The notes below the pieces were generated by a model, which saw only the letters and a list, made by a program, of their open reading frames with translations, was not told where the DNA came from and searched no databases. Made by a program: the position numbers and the translations under genes. Below, in pieces: positions 16,200-25,044 of a stretch of 64,000 nt of DNA; positions within the stretch are counted from its first letter, which is position 1, and each line of letters begins with the position of its first letter. The stretch comes from Lentimicrobiaceae bacterium (lineage in GTDB: Bacteria; Bacteroidota; Bacteroidia; Bacteroidales; Lentimicrobiaceae), in NCBI GenBank assembly GCA_020636745.1, contig JACJXH010000003.1:248001-312000 (forward strand), in the 5' to 3' direction.

Positions 16200-17639
16200 T
16201 TAAAAACCATTTAAAGCACCTGAAACAACCGCCCAAGACCAGGTCTGAAACTTAGTTATATCAGCACCAACGGTATTGGCTCCCATTGGAACAACTGTTA
16301 CAAAAGCGTCAGAACCATCTTTAAAGAAGTCTGTAACAACTGTACCTTCTGGTAATGTAACCTGAAGATTTTGAAATACACAGATATAATCAGTAGGCAT
16401 CTGGTCAAAATCCTGACCAGCCTTTATGTTGCGGAAGTAAACATTGCTCATATCAACATTTGAGTTTGGATCATTGTCAACCAAACCATCTGCGTTAGCA
16501 GCATAAACAGTCCCGTTCATTATGGTATGTTTAGCAACCATCGTGCCTTCCGGACCATCAAGTTCAAAGCATTCATCACCTGGGTTCACCACAATAAAGT
16601 TATCAAGTGTACCGCCCCATGACTGGTCTGTATCAACTGCATCGTCGCCGGCATTCCAGATAATGGCATTTTTAACATTTACTGTTCCGCCAAACCATTC
16701 AATTCCATCGTCCTGATTGGCAACAATTTCGATATTTTCAATAATTGTTCCGGAGCCAACCCCGCCCAGAGTAAGTCCATTAATTTCATTTCCTTCTCCA
16801 ATATTGGCTCCTCCGTGACGGATAGAAACATAGCGGATTATACCTGAATTGTCGGTAGCATCTGTGCCGCCATAAAGTCCGTTTTGGTCTGATGGTGGAA
16901 TACCTTCAATCTGTACTGAAGCAGCATCAGCTGAAATAGGTGCATTGCCAAGGATAATCAATCCGCCCCATAATCCATTCAACTCAGCGTCAAGATTTGG
17001 GCTTGCGATTTCACCGGGCATAATTTCATCGGCAACCGATGTAAAAATAATAGGAGCATTAGCTGTTCCATCAGCTATTAACTTGCCACCACGGGCAATT
17101 AACAAGGCCGTTGCATTTGCCCCTGTTCCAGCTTGTCCTTTAACAATAACACCAGGCTCAATAGTAAGTGTTACACCTGAAACAACGGCAATACGGCTCT
17201 CAAGTACATATACTTTTCCTGATTCCCAGGTTGTATTGCTGGTAATATTACCTGTAACATTAAAAACAAGTTGCTCTTCAACTACGCTGATAACTGCTGT
17301 TGCAGTAGAGGTCTGATCTTTTGAATCAGTTACAGTCAGTACCACTGAACCGGCACCGGCAGCACTTCCGGCAATGTAGTTTACAACTACGGTTCCTGAG
17401 GTTGCATTGGCAGTTCCGTCAGTTTTAATACTGGCAGTTCCGTTTGTTGCAGTAACAGCAGATGATTTAAATCCGGCCTCAGCCAAATAATTGAAAGTAA
17501 GTTCAACAACAGCATCTGTTTGAACAGTTGTAGCTGCTGGTGCTGTAGCACTAGGAACTTTAAATGATTCTTCGTCTTTTTTGCACGAACTTAAGATTGC
17601 GATAGAAGCAATCAAAGCATACGTCATAAATTTTTTCAT
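16200..17639 (-). CDS. surface lipoprotein with right-handed beta-helix domain, partner of the TonB receptor
   Basis: This 479-residue protein has a lipobox ending ILSSC (Cys19) followed at once by KKDEE. That fits the K-(D/E)2 lipoprotein export signal described in Capnocytophaga, so surface exposure is likely. Residues about 35-120 form an Ig/cadherin-like module. From about 130 on, the sequence has parallel beta-helix character: TLTIEPGVIVKG, APIIFTSVADE, GLWGGLIILGNAPIS and repeated NxxIxN-type turns. It is transcribed first, with the TonB receptor behind it, and may play the capture role that SusD has in glycan systems. No enzymatic residues are apparent and the ligand is unknown. Confidence 0.7.
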   Translation of the reverse strand: MKKFMTYALIASIAILSSCKKDEESFKVPSATAPAATTVQTDAVVELTFNYLAEAGFKSSAVTATNGTASIKTDGTANATSGTVVVNYIAGSAAGAGSVVLTVTDSKDQTSTATAVISVVEEQLVFNVTGNITSNTTWESGKVYVLESRIAVVSGVTLTIEPGVIVKGQAGTGANATALLIARGGKLIADGTANAPIIFTSVADEIMPGEIASPNLDAELNGLWGGLIILGNAPISADAASVQIEGIPPSDQNGLYGGTDATDNSGIIRYVSIRHGGANIGEGNEINGLTLGGVGSGTIIENIEIVANQDDGIEWFGGTVNVKNAIIWNAGDDAVDTDQSWGGTLDNFIVVNPGDECFELDGPEGTMVAKHTIMNGTVYAANADGLVDNDPNSNVDMSNVYFRNIKAGQDFDQMPTDYICVFQNLQVTLPEGTVVTDFFKDGSDAFVTVVPMGANTVGADITKFQTWSWAVVSGALNGF

Positions 17640-17965
17640 TTCTCAATTTTTTTTGTTGATTAACGATGGCAAAGTAACCGAATCAATTTCTAAAACAGAT
17701 TAAGGCACTTTTAACAATACATTAAGTTAATGTTAACCGTTATTCTTTTATAAACCAATTGGAAATGACATAAATCACACCTCTTATCTCACTATATTTC
17801 AATATTATATAAAATTACTTCCAAAAACCGGCCAAATTATTCGGCACATTTTTACTGGCCGAAGACAAAATCCCAGTATTCACCTTGCCCAGGATTAGGC
17901 GCCCTACTCTCTAATCATTTATATTTGCATTGTTGTTTCACCTGAAGACTACAAACCGGCAATAA
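17640..17965. other. divergent intergenic region
   Basis: This 326-base AT-rich spacer separates the divergent lipoprotein and membrane-protein genes. It contains the plus-strand -7 element at 17920 and a CGGCCA/TGGCCG inverted repeat (17829-17861). Only a poor -7 candidate is seen for the minus-strand gene. No RNA gene or riboswitch is recognised. Confidence 0.4.
17920..17927 (+). promoter_or_regulatory. -7 element before the 267-residue membrane protein
   Basis: TATATTTG, followed by C, lies 38 bases ahead of the ATG at 17966. No -33 TTG is found at 18-21 bases. Confidence 0.4.
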
Positions 17966-18769
17966 ATGAAACTTAAAAACAACCTCTTTATAACTGCCAA
18001 TTCAACGGCCATATATTTGTTGTCCTACTTGTTTGTATTTTTAATTCACCAGTTCTTCACAATTATCGCCTGCAAAATCTTTAGTTTTCCGGTTGAATTA
18101 AACTATACCACTATTATTTATTGGGTTTATGAGTATGAATGGACTTTTGATTCAGTAAAAATCATATTTAGTGCCGGGCCGGTTATATGTTTTATTTTAT
18201 CAATTTTCATGCTGGTAGTAGCCATTAAATTCCGTGAATATGACGGCTTATTAAAATCATTTTTCCTTTGGGGGTTTATTCATTGCATAAACTTATTTTT
18301 GGGTTCAGCATTGGCCGGTGCTTTGCTTGGAGAAGGGTTTGGTCATGTATTAATCTGGCTCTTTATGGCCGACACCGGAAAAATGATCATTACATTAATT
18401 GGATTTTTTGGACTGGCGGCTGTTGGTTTCGGGATTACCAGATTGATTTTACTTACAGCAAACAGCTATTACAACAAACAGGAACCGTCAGAGCGACCTG
18501 CTTTTCTCTTTTATTCTACCTTGCTCCCATTTATACTGGGCACTTTGATTATAGCGGCAATAAGATACCCGATGAACTATTATGAATCGCTAAGATTAGT
18601 TACGCCGGTTTTGATTATACTGCCTTCATTTCTTAACAGCAACAATTTTCCTGTAATATATTTTGATGAAAATCATAAGGTTATAAAAGCAAGCAGCAGC
18701 CTGATAGCTGCTGCTTTTATTATTCTGATAATTTACAGAGTCGCGCTTAGCTTTCCCCTGAAATTTTAG
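17966..18769 (+). CDS. polytopic membrane protein of unknown function
   Basis: The protein has 267 residues and about seven hydrophobic segments, beginning TAIYLLSYLFVFLIHQFFTI and ending IIAAAFIILIIYRVALSF or similar. The second half contains GEGFGHVLIWLFMADTGKMI, whose charged and histidine residues might matter, but I recognise no family. The gene has its own promoter and ends only five bases from the convergent M14 carboxypeptidase gene, with no clear terminator between them. It is probably a real inner-membrane protein. Confidence 0.6.
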   Translation: MKLKNNLFITANSTAIYLLSYLFVFLIHQFFTIIACKIFSFPVELNYTTIIYWVYEYEWTFDSVKIIFSAGPVICFILSIFMLVVAIKFREYDGLLKSFFLWGFIHCINLFLGSALAGALLGEGFGHVLIWLFMADTGKMIITLIGFFGLAAVGFGITRLILLTANSYYNKQEPSERPAFLFYSTLLPFILGTLIIAAIRYPMNYYESLRLVTPVLIILPSFLNSNNFPVIYFDENHKVIKASSSLIAAAFIILIIYRVALSFPLKF

Positions 18770-18774
18770 AGAAA

Positions 18775-21081
18775 TTATTGACCAATTACCTGAAGCTTAT
18801 TTTTTGAGATACCATTTCTGGTTTTAACATTAACCAGATAAAGGCCAGTTTTCAGGCTTTCGGTGGCAATGCTTGTTTTTGATGTATTCACAGAAGTTTT
18901 GTATACAACCCTTCCGGCAAAATCAAGAATTTCAATCCACTCAACAGGCTCGGCAGATTCAATATTAACTTCGCCGTTGGCTACAGGGTTGGGATATATT
19001 CTGAGGGTAGATTCCGGTTTTTCTGAAATACCTACACCGCTGTCACATTTCACGATTGCACTCCACCCGGCGCCATTGATGCTACCGTTTGATTTAAACT
19101 CAAATGTAACAGAACCACCTCCAACGCTGGAAAGAATATCATCAGGAATTTCGGAACCACAAACACTCATTAGCAGAGGGGCATTTGTATCGGGGCCATC
19201 ATAAATATTGAGTACATCATTGACACAGCCTTCTGAGCTTTCGATATCAAGGCTTGTAAAACTAATACGCAATACTCTTGTATTATCAGCAGCAGTAATG
19301 GTCGTTACCGAATTTTCGCCTGCCTGATAATCTGATTCAGGACCCTTACTATCATAAAATCTGGCAAAACAGGTAGTGGGGTTTAAATTACCAATATAAT
19401 AATCAGGAGTAACAGTAATATAATCCTGTTTTACGAGTTCGTTGCCACCCATTGCATTTGATACAAATAGTTTAACCTCATATTCACCGGGTTCATTGTA
19501 AGTAACAATGGGATCAGGCAGAGTAGATGTAGCAATATTCCCCCCTTCAAAAGTCCATAATCTTGAGGTTGGATTTCCGGTTGAATTATCAAAAAACTGG
19601 ATGGTACCACCAGCGTGGGTAATTGTATCACTGGATGTGAATGATGCAGATGCCGCTCCGTTCCACAACTGAACATCAAGGCGTACAGTATTCTTATCAG
19701 TTACAACAACATTGTTTATGGTTTTGGGATTATAACCAGGTGCCGAGAAAGTAAGATTGTAGGTTCCGGCTTTGAGAAGTCTGTGATAATCTCCTACAGG
19801 TAAGCTGGTAAAAACCATTGAGCTATCCATATCGTGGCCAAAAATAAAGACCTGAGCTTTGAGTGGCTCTCCTGTAACGGTATCAGTTACAATGCCTCTT
19901 ACACCATAATTGGATTGTTCAATGTAGTTAAGCAATGACCGGTAATTGTAATTCCAGAGACTTGGCAACTGGTTAGCCTGTAATAACTTTGTATCTGAAA
20001 GTTCAATCGTACATTCTCTGCATTGCTGAAAATAATTCATATAATCCTGTCTGCATCCAGCAGTTGTGTACCATGCATATCCGTTAGTAATTCCGTTGTT
20101 AAGATAGGTCATATAACCTGCCGGACTATTTACATGGCAGGTATCAGCGTATTCACGGCTCACCATCACCCACCAGTTATTGTCGGCAGCAAGCCGGCTC
20201 CATGTATCCCACGGGTAATTGATAACTTCGGCACCTCCGTGAAAGTTTGCCGACATTACAAAACTGTGATTTTCAGCAAAATTCATAAAACCTATGGTTT
20301 CTGGCTGCCATGCTTCACCATCAGGGTGCGGGCCATCTTCCGGATCAGGATAATTTCTGTTAAGGTCTACATAGTTTGCATTGTAACGCATTGCACCGTA
20401 AACTGAATTATTTCCCCCGGCGTATGTTCCATCGGGATTTGCCAAAGGATTAATCCATATATCAATATTGTTTACCATATTGGTCACTCTGGCATTCTGA
20501 CCATAATTTGAAAGCAGGTAGTCAATAAGTCTTAAATTCAGAATATAACCGGTTGTTTCATCTCCGTGCATGGTAGATGTATATAAGAATTCAGGCTCAT
20601 CTTCATCAATATTTACATTGTCAGTAATCCTAACTGCAAGTATTTTACGACCGCTGGGCAATACAGCAATTGTATGAAGTGAACAGATTGAGGGGTAGTC
20701 AGCAGCGAATTGCTCCATCATTTGCTCATATGCCGTATAGGTTGGGTATGAATCCCATTCTTGAATTTGTCTTAAATCTGACGACATAACCGGGTTGATT
20801 AATGTGCCCGGGTGTTTGAGCAGTATAAAACTCCGCTCTCCTGCATTTTGAAGTTTTACGAATTCTTTGCGGTTTGCATAAGCAAAAACAGTATCGCCTC
20901 TGACATTGTCAATGCTAATTAAATTTGTTAGTTGGCCAGCACTACTGCCCGAATGAGGAAGCGCAAAATAAATCTCACCTTTTGAGTTAAAAAGTTGATC
21001 AACATCAGCCTCTTTAATCGAAACCTGGGCAGAAACGATAAAAAACGCTAAAGAAAAAGCGAAGGTTAAAAAAGTTTTCAT
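18775..21081 (-). CDS. T9SS-secreted M14 zinc carboxypeptidase
   Basis: From the chosen ATG at 21081 the protein has 768 residues, starting with a signal peptide (MKTFLTFAFSLAFFIVSAQ). The first in-frame ATG at 21114 would put 11 extra residues before it and overlap dapA. The M14 domain (about 105-395) has the zinc motif HGDE in STMHGDETTG, the third ligand in SANFHGG and the catalytic Glu in CTIELSD. It is followed by a carboxypeptidase-like domain, a PKD module, a CUB-like domain and a type IX sorting domain (LRIYPNPVANG to the end). It should be exported and surface-anchored or released, trimming peptides outside the cell. dapA lies directly upstream on the same strand. Confidence 0.88.
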   Translation of the reverse strand: MKTFLTFAFSLAFFIVSAQVSIKEADVDQLFNSKGEIYFALPHSGSSAGQLTNLISIDNVRGDTVFAYANRKEFVKLQNAGERSFILLKHPGTLINPVMSSDLRQIQEWDSYPTYTAYEQMMEQFAADYPSICSLHTIAVLPSGRKILAVRITDNVNIDEDEPEFLYTSTMHGDETTGYILNLRLIDYLLSNYGQNARVTNMVNNIDIWINPLANPDGTYAGGNNSVYGAMRYNANYVDLNRNYPDPEDGPHPDGEAWQPETIGFMNFAENHSFVMSANFHGGAEVINYPWDTWSRLAADNNWWVMVSREYADTCHVNSPAGYMTYLNNGITNGYAWYTTAGCRQDYMNYFQQCRECTIELSDTKLLQANQLPSLWNYNYRSLLNYIEQSNYGVRGIVTDTVTGEPLKAQVFIFGHDMDSSMVFTSLPVGDYHRLLKAGTYNLTFSAPGYNPKTINNVVVTDKNTVRLDVQLWNGAASASFTSSDTITHAGGTIQFFDNSTGNPTSRLWTFEGGNIATSTLPDPIVTYNEPGEYEVKLFVSNAMGGNELVKQDYITVTPDYYIGNLNPTTCFARFYDSKGPESDYQAGENSVTTITAADNTRVLRISFTSLDIESSEGCVNDVLNIYDGPDTNAPLLMSVCGSEIPDDILSSVGGGSVTFEFKSNGSINGAGWSAIVKCDSGVGISEKPESTLRIYPNPVANGEVNIESAEPVEWIEILDFAGRVVYKTSVNTSKTSIATESLKTGLYLVNVKTRNGISKNKLQVIGQ

Positions 21082-21107
21082 TTTAGATTTATGTAGTTGG
21101 TTTAAAA

Positions 21108-22007
21108 TTAACATTCTATCCCTTTGTCTCTGAGTTCATTTATTAAACCCGCCAATTGGTTTTGAGTTGCTTTATTTACTTTCACAACAGGTAGTCTGAG
21201 GTTATTGGGAACCAGTTTCATAACATCAAGGGCAGCTTTGATACCCCCGGGGCTTCCATCAGCAAACAAAGCATTTATAAAGGGCAGCAATTGGTAATGA
21301 ATTTTGCGGGCTTCTTCAAGGTTTCCTTTGAGCGAAGCATTTACCATTTTTGAAAACGATAAAGGAAAAGCATTGGCAACTACCGAAATCACTCCGTCAG
21401 CTCCAGCAGAGATAAGAGGCATGGTAAGTGCATCATCTCCTGAAATAACTTTAAATCCTTTGGGTCTGTTTCTGATAATTTCCATTATTTGGGCTATATT
21501 TCCCGAAGCCTCTTTAATGGCCATTATATTTTCAAATTCATTGGCCAGTTCAATTACTGTATCAGGCAGCATATTCACACTGGTGCGGCCAGGCACATTG
21601 TACAGTATAACAGGAACCGGACACGCACTGGCTACGTGCTTGAAATGAAGAAACAACCCTCTTTGCGTAGGTTTGTTATAATAAGGTGTTACTGAAAGAA
21701 TTGCGTCAATTCCTTCCCAGTCATTGCTGCTAAGCTGGTTGATAACATCCTGGGTATTGTTACCACCAATACCCTGAACGATAGGCACTCTTTTGCCCAC
21801 CACATCTTTCACAAAACTTACAAGAGCCCGCTTCTCATCTTTTGAAAGAGTTGCGGCCTCACCTGTGGTACCAAGAACAACAAGGTAATCTACCTTATTG
21901 ACAATGGTGTATTCAATCAGGTTTTCGAGAGAACCAAAATCAATAGTTCCCTGCTTATGAAATGGTGTAACCAATGCAACACCTGTTCCTGTTAATTTTA
22001 CTGCCAT
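21108..22007 (-). CDS. dapA: 4-hydroxy-tetrahydrodipicolinate synthase
   Basis: This 299-residue TIM-barrel enzyme condenses pyruvate with aspartate semialdehyde in the lysine and diaminopimelate pathway. The catalytic residues are visible: the TT pair at 47-48 (VLGTTGE), Tyr136 (LYNVPGRTS, with the carboxylate-binding Arg) and the Schiff-base Lys165 (AIKEASGN). Length and motifs fit DapA better than N-acetylneuraminate lyase. The gene follows the DUF6913 gene by 46 bases on the same strand. I see no lysine riboswitch before it. Confidence 0.9.
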   Translation of the reverse strand: MAVKLTGTGVALVTPFHKQGTIDFGSLENLIEYTIVNKVDYLVVLGTTGEAATLSKDEKRALVSFVKDVVGKRVPIVQGIGGNNTQDVINQLSSNDWEGIDAILSVTPYYNKPTQRGLFLHFKHVASACPVPVILYNVPGRTSVNMLPDTVIELANEFENIMAIKEASGNIAQIMEIIRNRPKGFKVISGDDALTMPLISAGADGVISVVANAFPLSFSKMVNASLKGNLEEARKIHYQLLPFINALFADGSPGGIKAALDVMKLVPNNLRLPVVKVNKATQNQLAGLINELRDKGIEC

Positions 22008-22053
22008 CGCTTAACTTTTATCTTTATAACTGAAAAGTTGAGATTTGAATTCT

Positions 22054-22602
22054 CTATTTAAATTTGAATACGCTTGTATAATGAATTAATTGCCTGATTA
22101 ATTCATCACTTTCAATTTGACCGCTGGTTTCTATCATCAGGTCATATGGTAAATCATCTTCGCCTGATGAACTACCTAACTTGAATGATGCTTTTGACAT
22201 TGCTGCCATGTATTTAAGAGGAAAATCATTGGCTGGACTTAAGTCGATGAGCATGTCAAATTCATGCTCAATAAATGATTTTGCAAATTTTGCCTGTGGA
22301 CGGTAAAAGAAATCTAAATCTCCGGGTAAAAGAAGGTCGTAGGAAAGTTTTTGTGCATAATAAGGAGGTAATTTCCTGTAATGATACAATCCGACAACCT
22401 GCACTTTCTTTCCAACAGCGTGAAGTTCATTGACAAAACGCGTAATACGATCAAAATCAGCTTCTGATTGCATCGAAAACAAAATTCCTATCTCGCGGGC
22501 AGCCTCAAGGTTGATGGCCTTTTTAACCCGCACAGATTTTGCCACTTCTTTCTTAAGCGACCGTTGACCGAGTTTAACCCGTATGTTGGTGAAAAATTTC
22601 AA
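22054..22602 (-). CDS. DUF6913-like protein
   Basis: The protein has 182 residues, is cytoplasmic and basic at its N-terminus (RVKLGQRSLKKEVAKSVRVKK). It contains EIGILFSMQSEADFDRI and DMLIDLSPANDFPLKYMA and has no signal peptide or membrane segment. I recognise it as the small Bacteroidota family now called DUF6913, which I recall being found beside dapA; this is from memory and the assignment is moderate. Function is unknown. It shares a strand with dapA and is probably co-transcribed. Confidence 0.6.
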   Translation of the reverse strand: MKFFTNIRVKLGQRSLKKEVAKSVRVKKAINLEAAREIGILFSMQSEADFDRITRFVNELHAVGKKVQVVGLYHYRKLPPYYAQKLSYDLLLPGDLDFFYRPQAKFAKSFIEHEFDMLIDLSPANDFPLKYMAAMSKASFKLGSSSGEDDLPYDLMIETSGQIESDELIRQLIHYTSVFKFK

Positions 22603-22753
22603 TGTAGTAATATAATAGATTATAAATTAACGCATTAACAACCTTATACAGGCCCAATACGCTAACACATGAGAAACGTAAATTGGAAAGCATAAAATTA
22701 TAAAACTATGGGAACTTTATGCCTTCTTTCAAAATAAATTGATCAGTGATTGA

Positions 22754-23263
22754 TCATTTTATGCCACAAAATGTAATTTCGCCAATATACATGCGATGAT
22801 AATCATGCCCGGGGTAATTCTTGGCAATTGATTCTTGCAAAAAACCATCAGGATTTATGTCTTGAAAGGCGATCTTTCTACACTCCAGCGAAATTCGGGC
22901 TTCTTCAAAAAATATGCTTCCTGAAGGTGATTTTACCGGACGAAGACCGGTTTCTTCGATTTTATTGACATCACGCCCTGAGTGGGAGCCGCAATAATGC
23001 AAAGCATCATTGTACTTTTTATCAAAAAAGCAACAGGTAAAATAATCGTTTTGCTCTACAAATTCATAAGTGTAACGCTGAGGTCTGATAAAAATAAATA
23101 CAACCGGCCTATTCCACAACATTCCCAATCCTCCCCAACTGGCTGTCATGGTATTTAATTTATCGGGTGTACCGGCAGAAATCAGCATCCATTCCTTACC
23201 TATGAGATTTATTGCATTCTCATTTAATTCCAATGGGTTAATCGAAATCATCTCATTTTTCAT
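22754..23263 (-). CDS. flavin reductase-like FMN-binding protein
   Basis: The 169 residues form a flavin-reductase-like split barrel: AGTPDKLNTMTASWGGLGMLW, the VVFIFIRPQRYTYEFVEQND strand and CGSHSGRDVNK are typical of the family that binds FMN and reduces free flavin or acts as a small flavoenzyme. The first ATG (23263) overlaps the 3' end of the upstream peptide-binding lipoprotein gene by 11 bases; an ATG at 23251 (MISINPLE) just after that stop is equally possible. Either way the two genes appear translationally coupled, although their products suggest no shared pathway. Confidence 0.75.
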   Translation of the reverse strand: MKNEMISINPLELNENAINLIGKEWMLISAGTPDKLNTMTASWGGLGMLWNRPVVFIFIRPQRYTYEFVEQNDYFTCCFFDKKYNDALHYCGSHSGRDVNKIEETGLRPVKSPSGSIFFEEARISLECRKIAFQDINPDGFLQESIAKNYPGHDYHRMYIGEITFCGIK

Positions 23264-24902
23264 TATTTCTTTTTTTTACTCGTTTAAGTTCCAGCAAGTT
23301 TAACGGATTACTTCCCAGTCCTGATATATTTCTTTGCGAAAAACGAAGAACCTGATCGTAAAACAACACAATTACCGGCGCATCCTGCATAACCAGACTA
23401 TCCATTTCCCTGTATAGCCTTGAACGCACATCAGCATCAGTTTCTAATGAGGCTTTTTTATAAAGTTCGTCAAAAACCGGGCTGGAATATTGTGTATAAT
23501 TAGGGCCTGCGGGGCTTTTGGCCGAAGTACTGAACAACGACAAATAATTCTCAGCGTCAGGATAATCAGCAATCCACGACCCCCTGAAAAATGCAACCCT
23601 CGCTTGAGCAATATTTTCACGCAAAGTAGCCGGCGGACTGACATCAATGCGCAAATCAATTCCAATCTGACTTAACTGACTCTGAATAAACTGGCATAAA
23701 TCAAGATATGAAGCATTGGTTGAAAGGGTAATTGGCGGCAATCCTGCTCCCTCGGGATAACCTGCTTCGGATAATAATTTACGGGCTTCAGCCGGATTAT
23801 ATTGATAACCAAAATCTGAATCAAGCGCAAAGCCAGGCAAACCATAAGGAATAAAACCATGTGTTCCGGGCTGCCCTATACCATTCCGAAGATAACGAAT
23901 CATTTTCTCCCGGTCAAAACCCATATTTATGGCCTTTCTTATCCGTATGTCTGTCAGTGGATTATTCCTCATTACCGGATTCTTTTCATCAAATAACACT
24001 CCCAGATACTCTGTATTAAGATAAGGCTGACTTCTCAGCTGGATTTGATGATTATACTTTGGATTCAATTTACCGGTTGAAGTCAACAGCTCATCCTTAT
24101 AACTTGCATCAAGCCCCGACATAAAGTCTAAATTTCCTTTTACAAACTCAAGAAACGCTGATTGTTTATCAATTATAAATGAAACCGAAACAGCGTCAAG
24201 ATAAGGCAATCTGCTTTGTTCTTCAGTTTCAAAATAACCTGGATTTTTAAGCATGACAAGTTTAACACCTTCCTTCCACATTTTAAAGTAAAAAGGGCCA
24301 GTTCCGACGGGATGCGACCGAAATTCATTTCCATAATACTCAACAGCTTCACGCGGAACAACCGAACAATATTGCATGCCTAACATTCCCAAAAATGGAG
24401 GGAAAGGCTTGTTAAGTACAATTACAACCGTTGTATCGTCAGGCGCATGAATAGCAGGTTTCCCATTTATTTTTAAAACAGGCCCCATCACCCATGCCCC
24501 GGGCGATGCAAGTTTATCATCAGCCAAACGAAACAGACTATATACCACATCCCGGGCTGTAACCTTCCGGCCTTTGCCATTTTTAAAAACTTGATTGTCA
24601 TGAAAATAAACATCATCTCTTAAATAAAAGGTAAAGCTTTTTCCATCGTCCGAAATCGTCCACTTTCGGGCAATGCAAGGTTGAATGTTTAAATTACTAT
24701 CGAGCTGAACAAGACTGTTATACAGTTGATTAACAGCCCAAATGTTGGCCTGATTTCTTGCAAATGCCGGATCAAGTGATGTAATTCCCGCTGATTCGTT
24801 ATACCTGAATACCGTCATTGTCCCATGGTCATTCCCTTTTTTAAAACAGGAAACCAGCAATACTGGAATTAAGAGCATGAATAATCGGCGAAAGTGTTTC
24901 AT
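23253..24902 (-). CDS. peptide/oligopeptide ABC transporter substrate-binding lipoprotein (SBP family 5), orphan
   Basis: This 549-residue protein has a lipobox (LLVSC, Cys19) and a complete family-5 solute-binding domain. YNESAGITSLDPAFARNQAN, the FYLRDDVYFHDNQVF strand and IRKAINMGFDREKMIRYL are characteristic. Such proteins deliver peptides to Dpp/Opp-type permeases. No permease or ATPase genes are nearby, so it may work with a distant transporter, as a chaperone, or in sensing. The residues after Cys19 (FKKGND) do not form a clear surface-export signal, so a periplasmic location is expected. A -7 element lies 18 bases upstream of the ATG. Confidence 0.85.
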   Translation of the reverse strand: MKHFRRLFMLLIPVLLVSCFKKGNDHGTMTVFRYNESAGITSLDPAFARNQANIWAVNQLYNSLVQLDSNLNIQPCIARKWTISDDGKSFTFYLRDDVYFHDNQVFKNGKGRKVTARDVVYSLFRLADDKLASPGAWVMGPVLKINGKPAIHAPDDTTVVIVLNKPFPPFLGMLGMQYCSVVPREAVEYYGNEFRSHPVGTGPFYFKMWKEGVKLVMLKNPGYFETEEQSRLPYLDAVSVSFIIDKQSAFLEFVKGNLDFMSGLDASYKDELLTSTGKLNPKYNHQIQLRSQPYLNTEYLGVLFDEKNPVMRNNPLTDIRIRKAINMGFDREKMIRYLRNGIGQPGTHGFIPYGLPGFALDSDFGYQYNPAEARKLLSEAGYPEGAGLPPITLSTNASYLDLCQFIQSQLSQIGIDLRIDVSPPATLRENIAQARVAFFRGSWIADYPDAENYLSLFSTSAKSPAGPNYTQYSSPVFDELYKKASLETDADVRSRLYREMDSLVMQDAPVIVLFYDQVLRFSQRNISGLGSNPLNLLELKRVKKRNNEK

Positions 24903-24919
24903 AGCTTTATTTAATAAAG

Positions 24920-24927
24920 CAAAAATA
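24920..24927 (-). promoter_or_regulatory. -7 element before the substrate-binding lipoprotein
   Basis: On the minus strand this reads TATTTTTG followed by C, a full match to TAnnTTTG, placed 18 bases before the ATG at 24902. Confidence 0.45.
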
Positions 24928-25021
24928 CTATTATTGGCCTGTTTTATTAAGCTTAAAGCCGAAATTAACCCTCTTTTTATAAGTTATCAAATCATTATGG
25001 GCATAATGTTATGATTAATAG

Positions 25022-25029
25022 TATTTTTG
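25022..25029 (+). promoter_or_regulatory. -7 element before the M1 aminopeptidase
   Basis: TATTTTTG matches the -7 consensus. It overlaps the in-frame TTG at 25027, so that codon cannot be the start, and the ATG at 25045 or 25051 is used. Confidence 0.5.
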
Positions 25030-25044
25030 AATCAACTTAAAATA

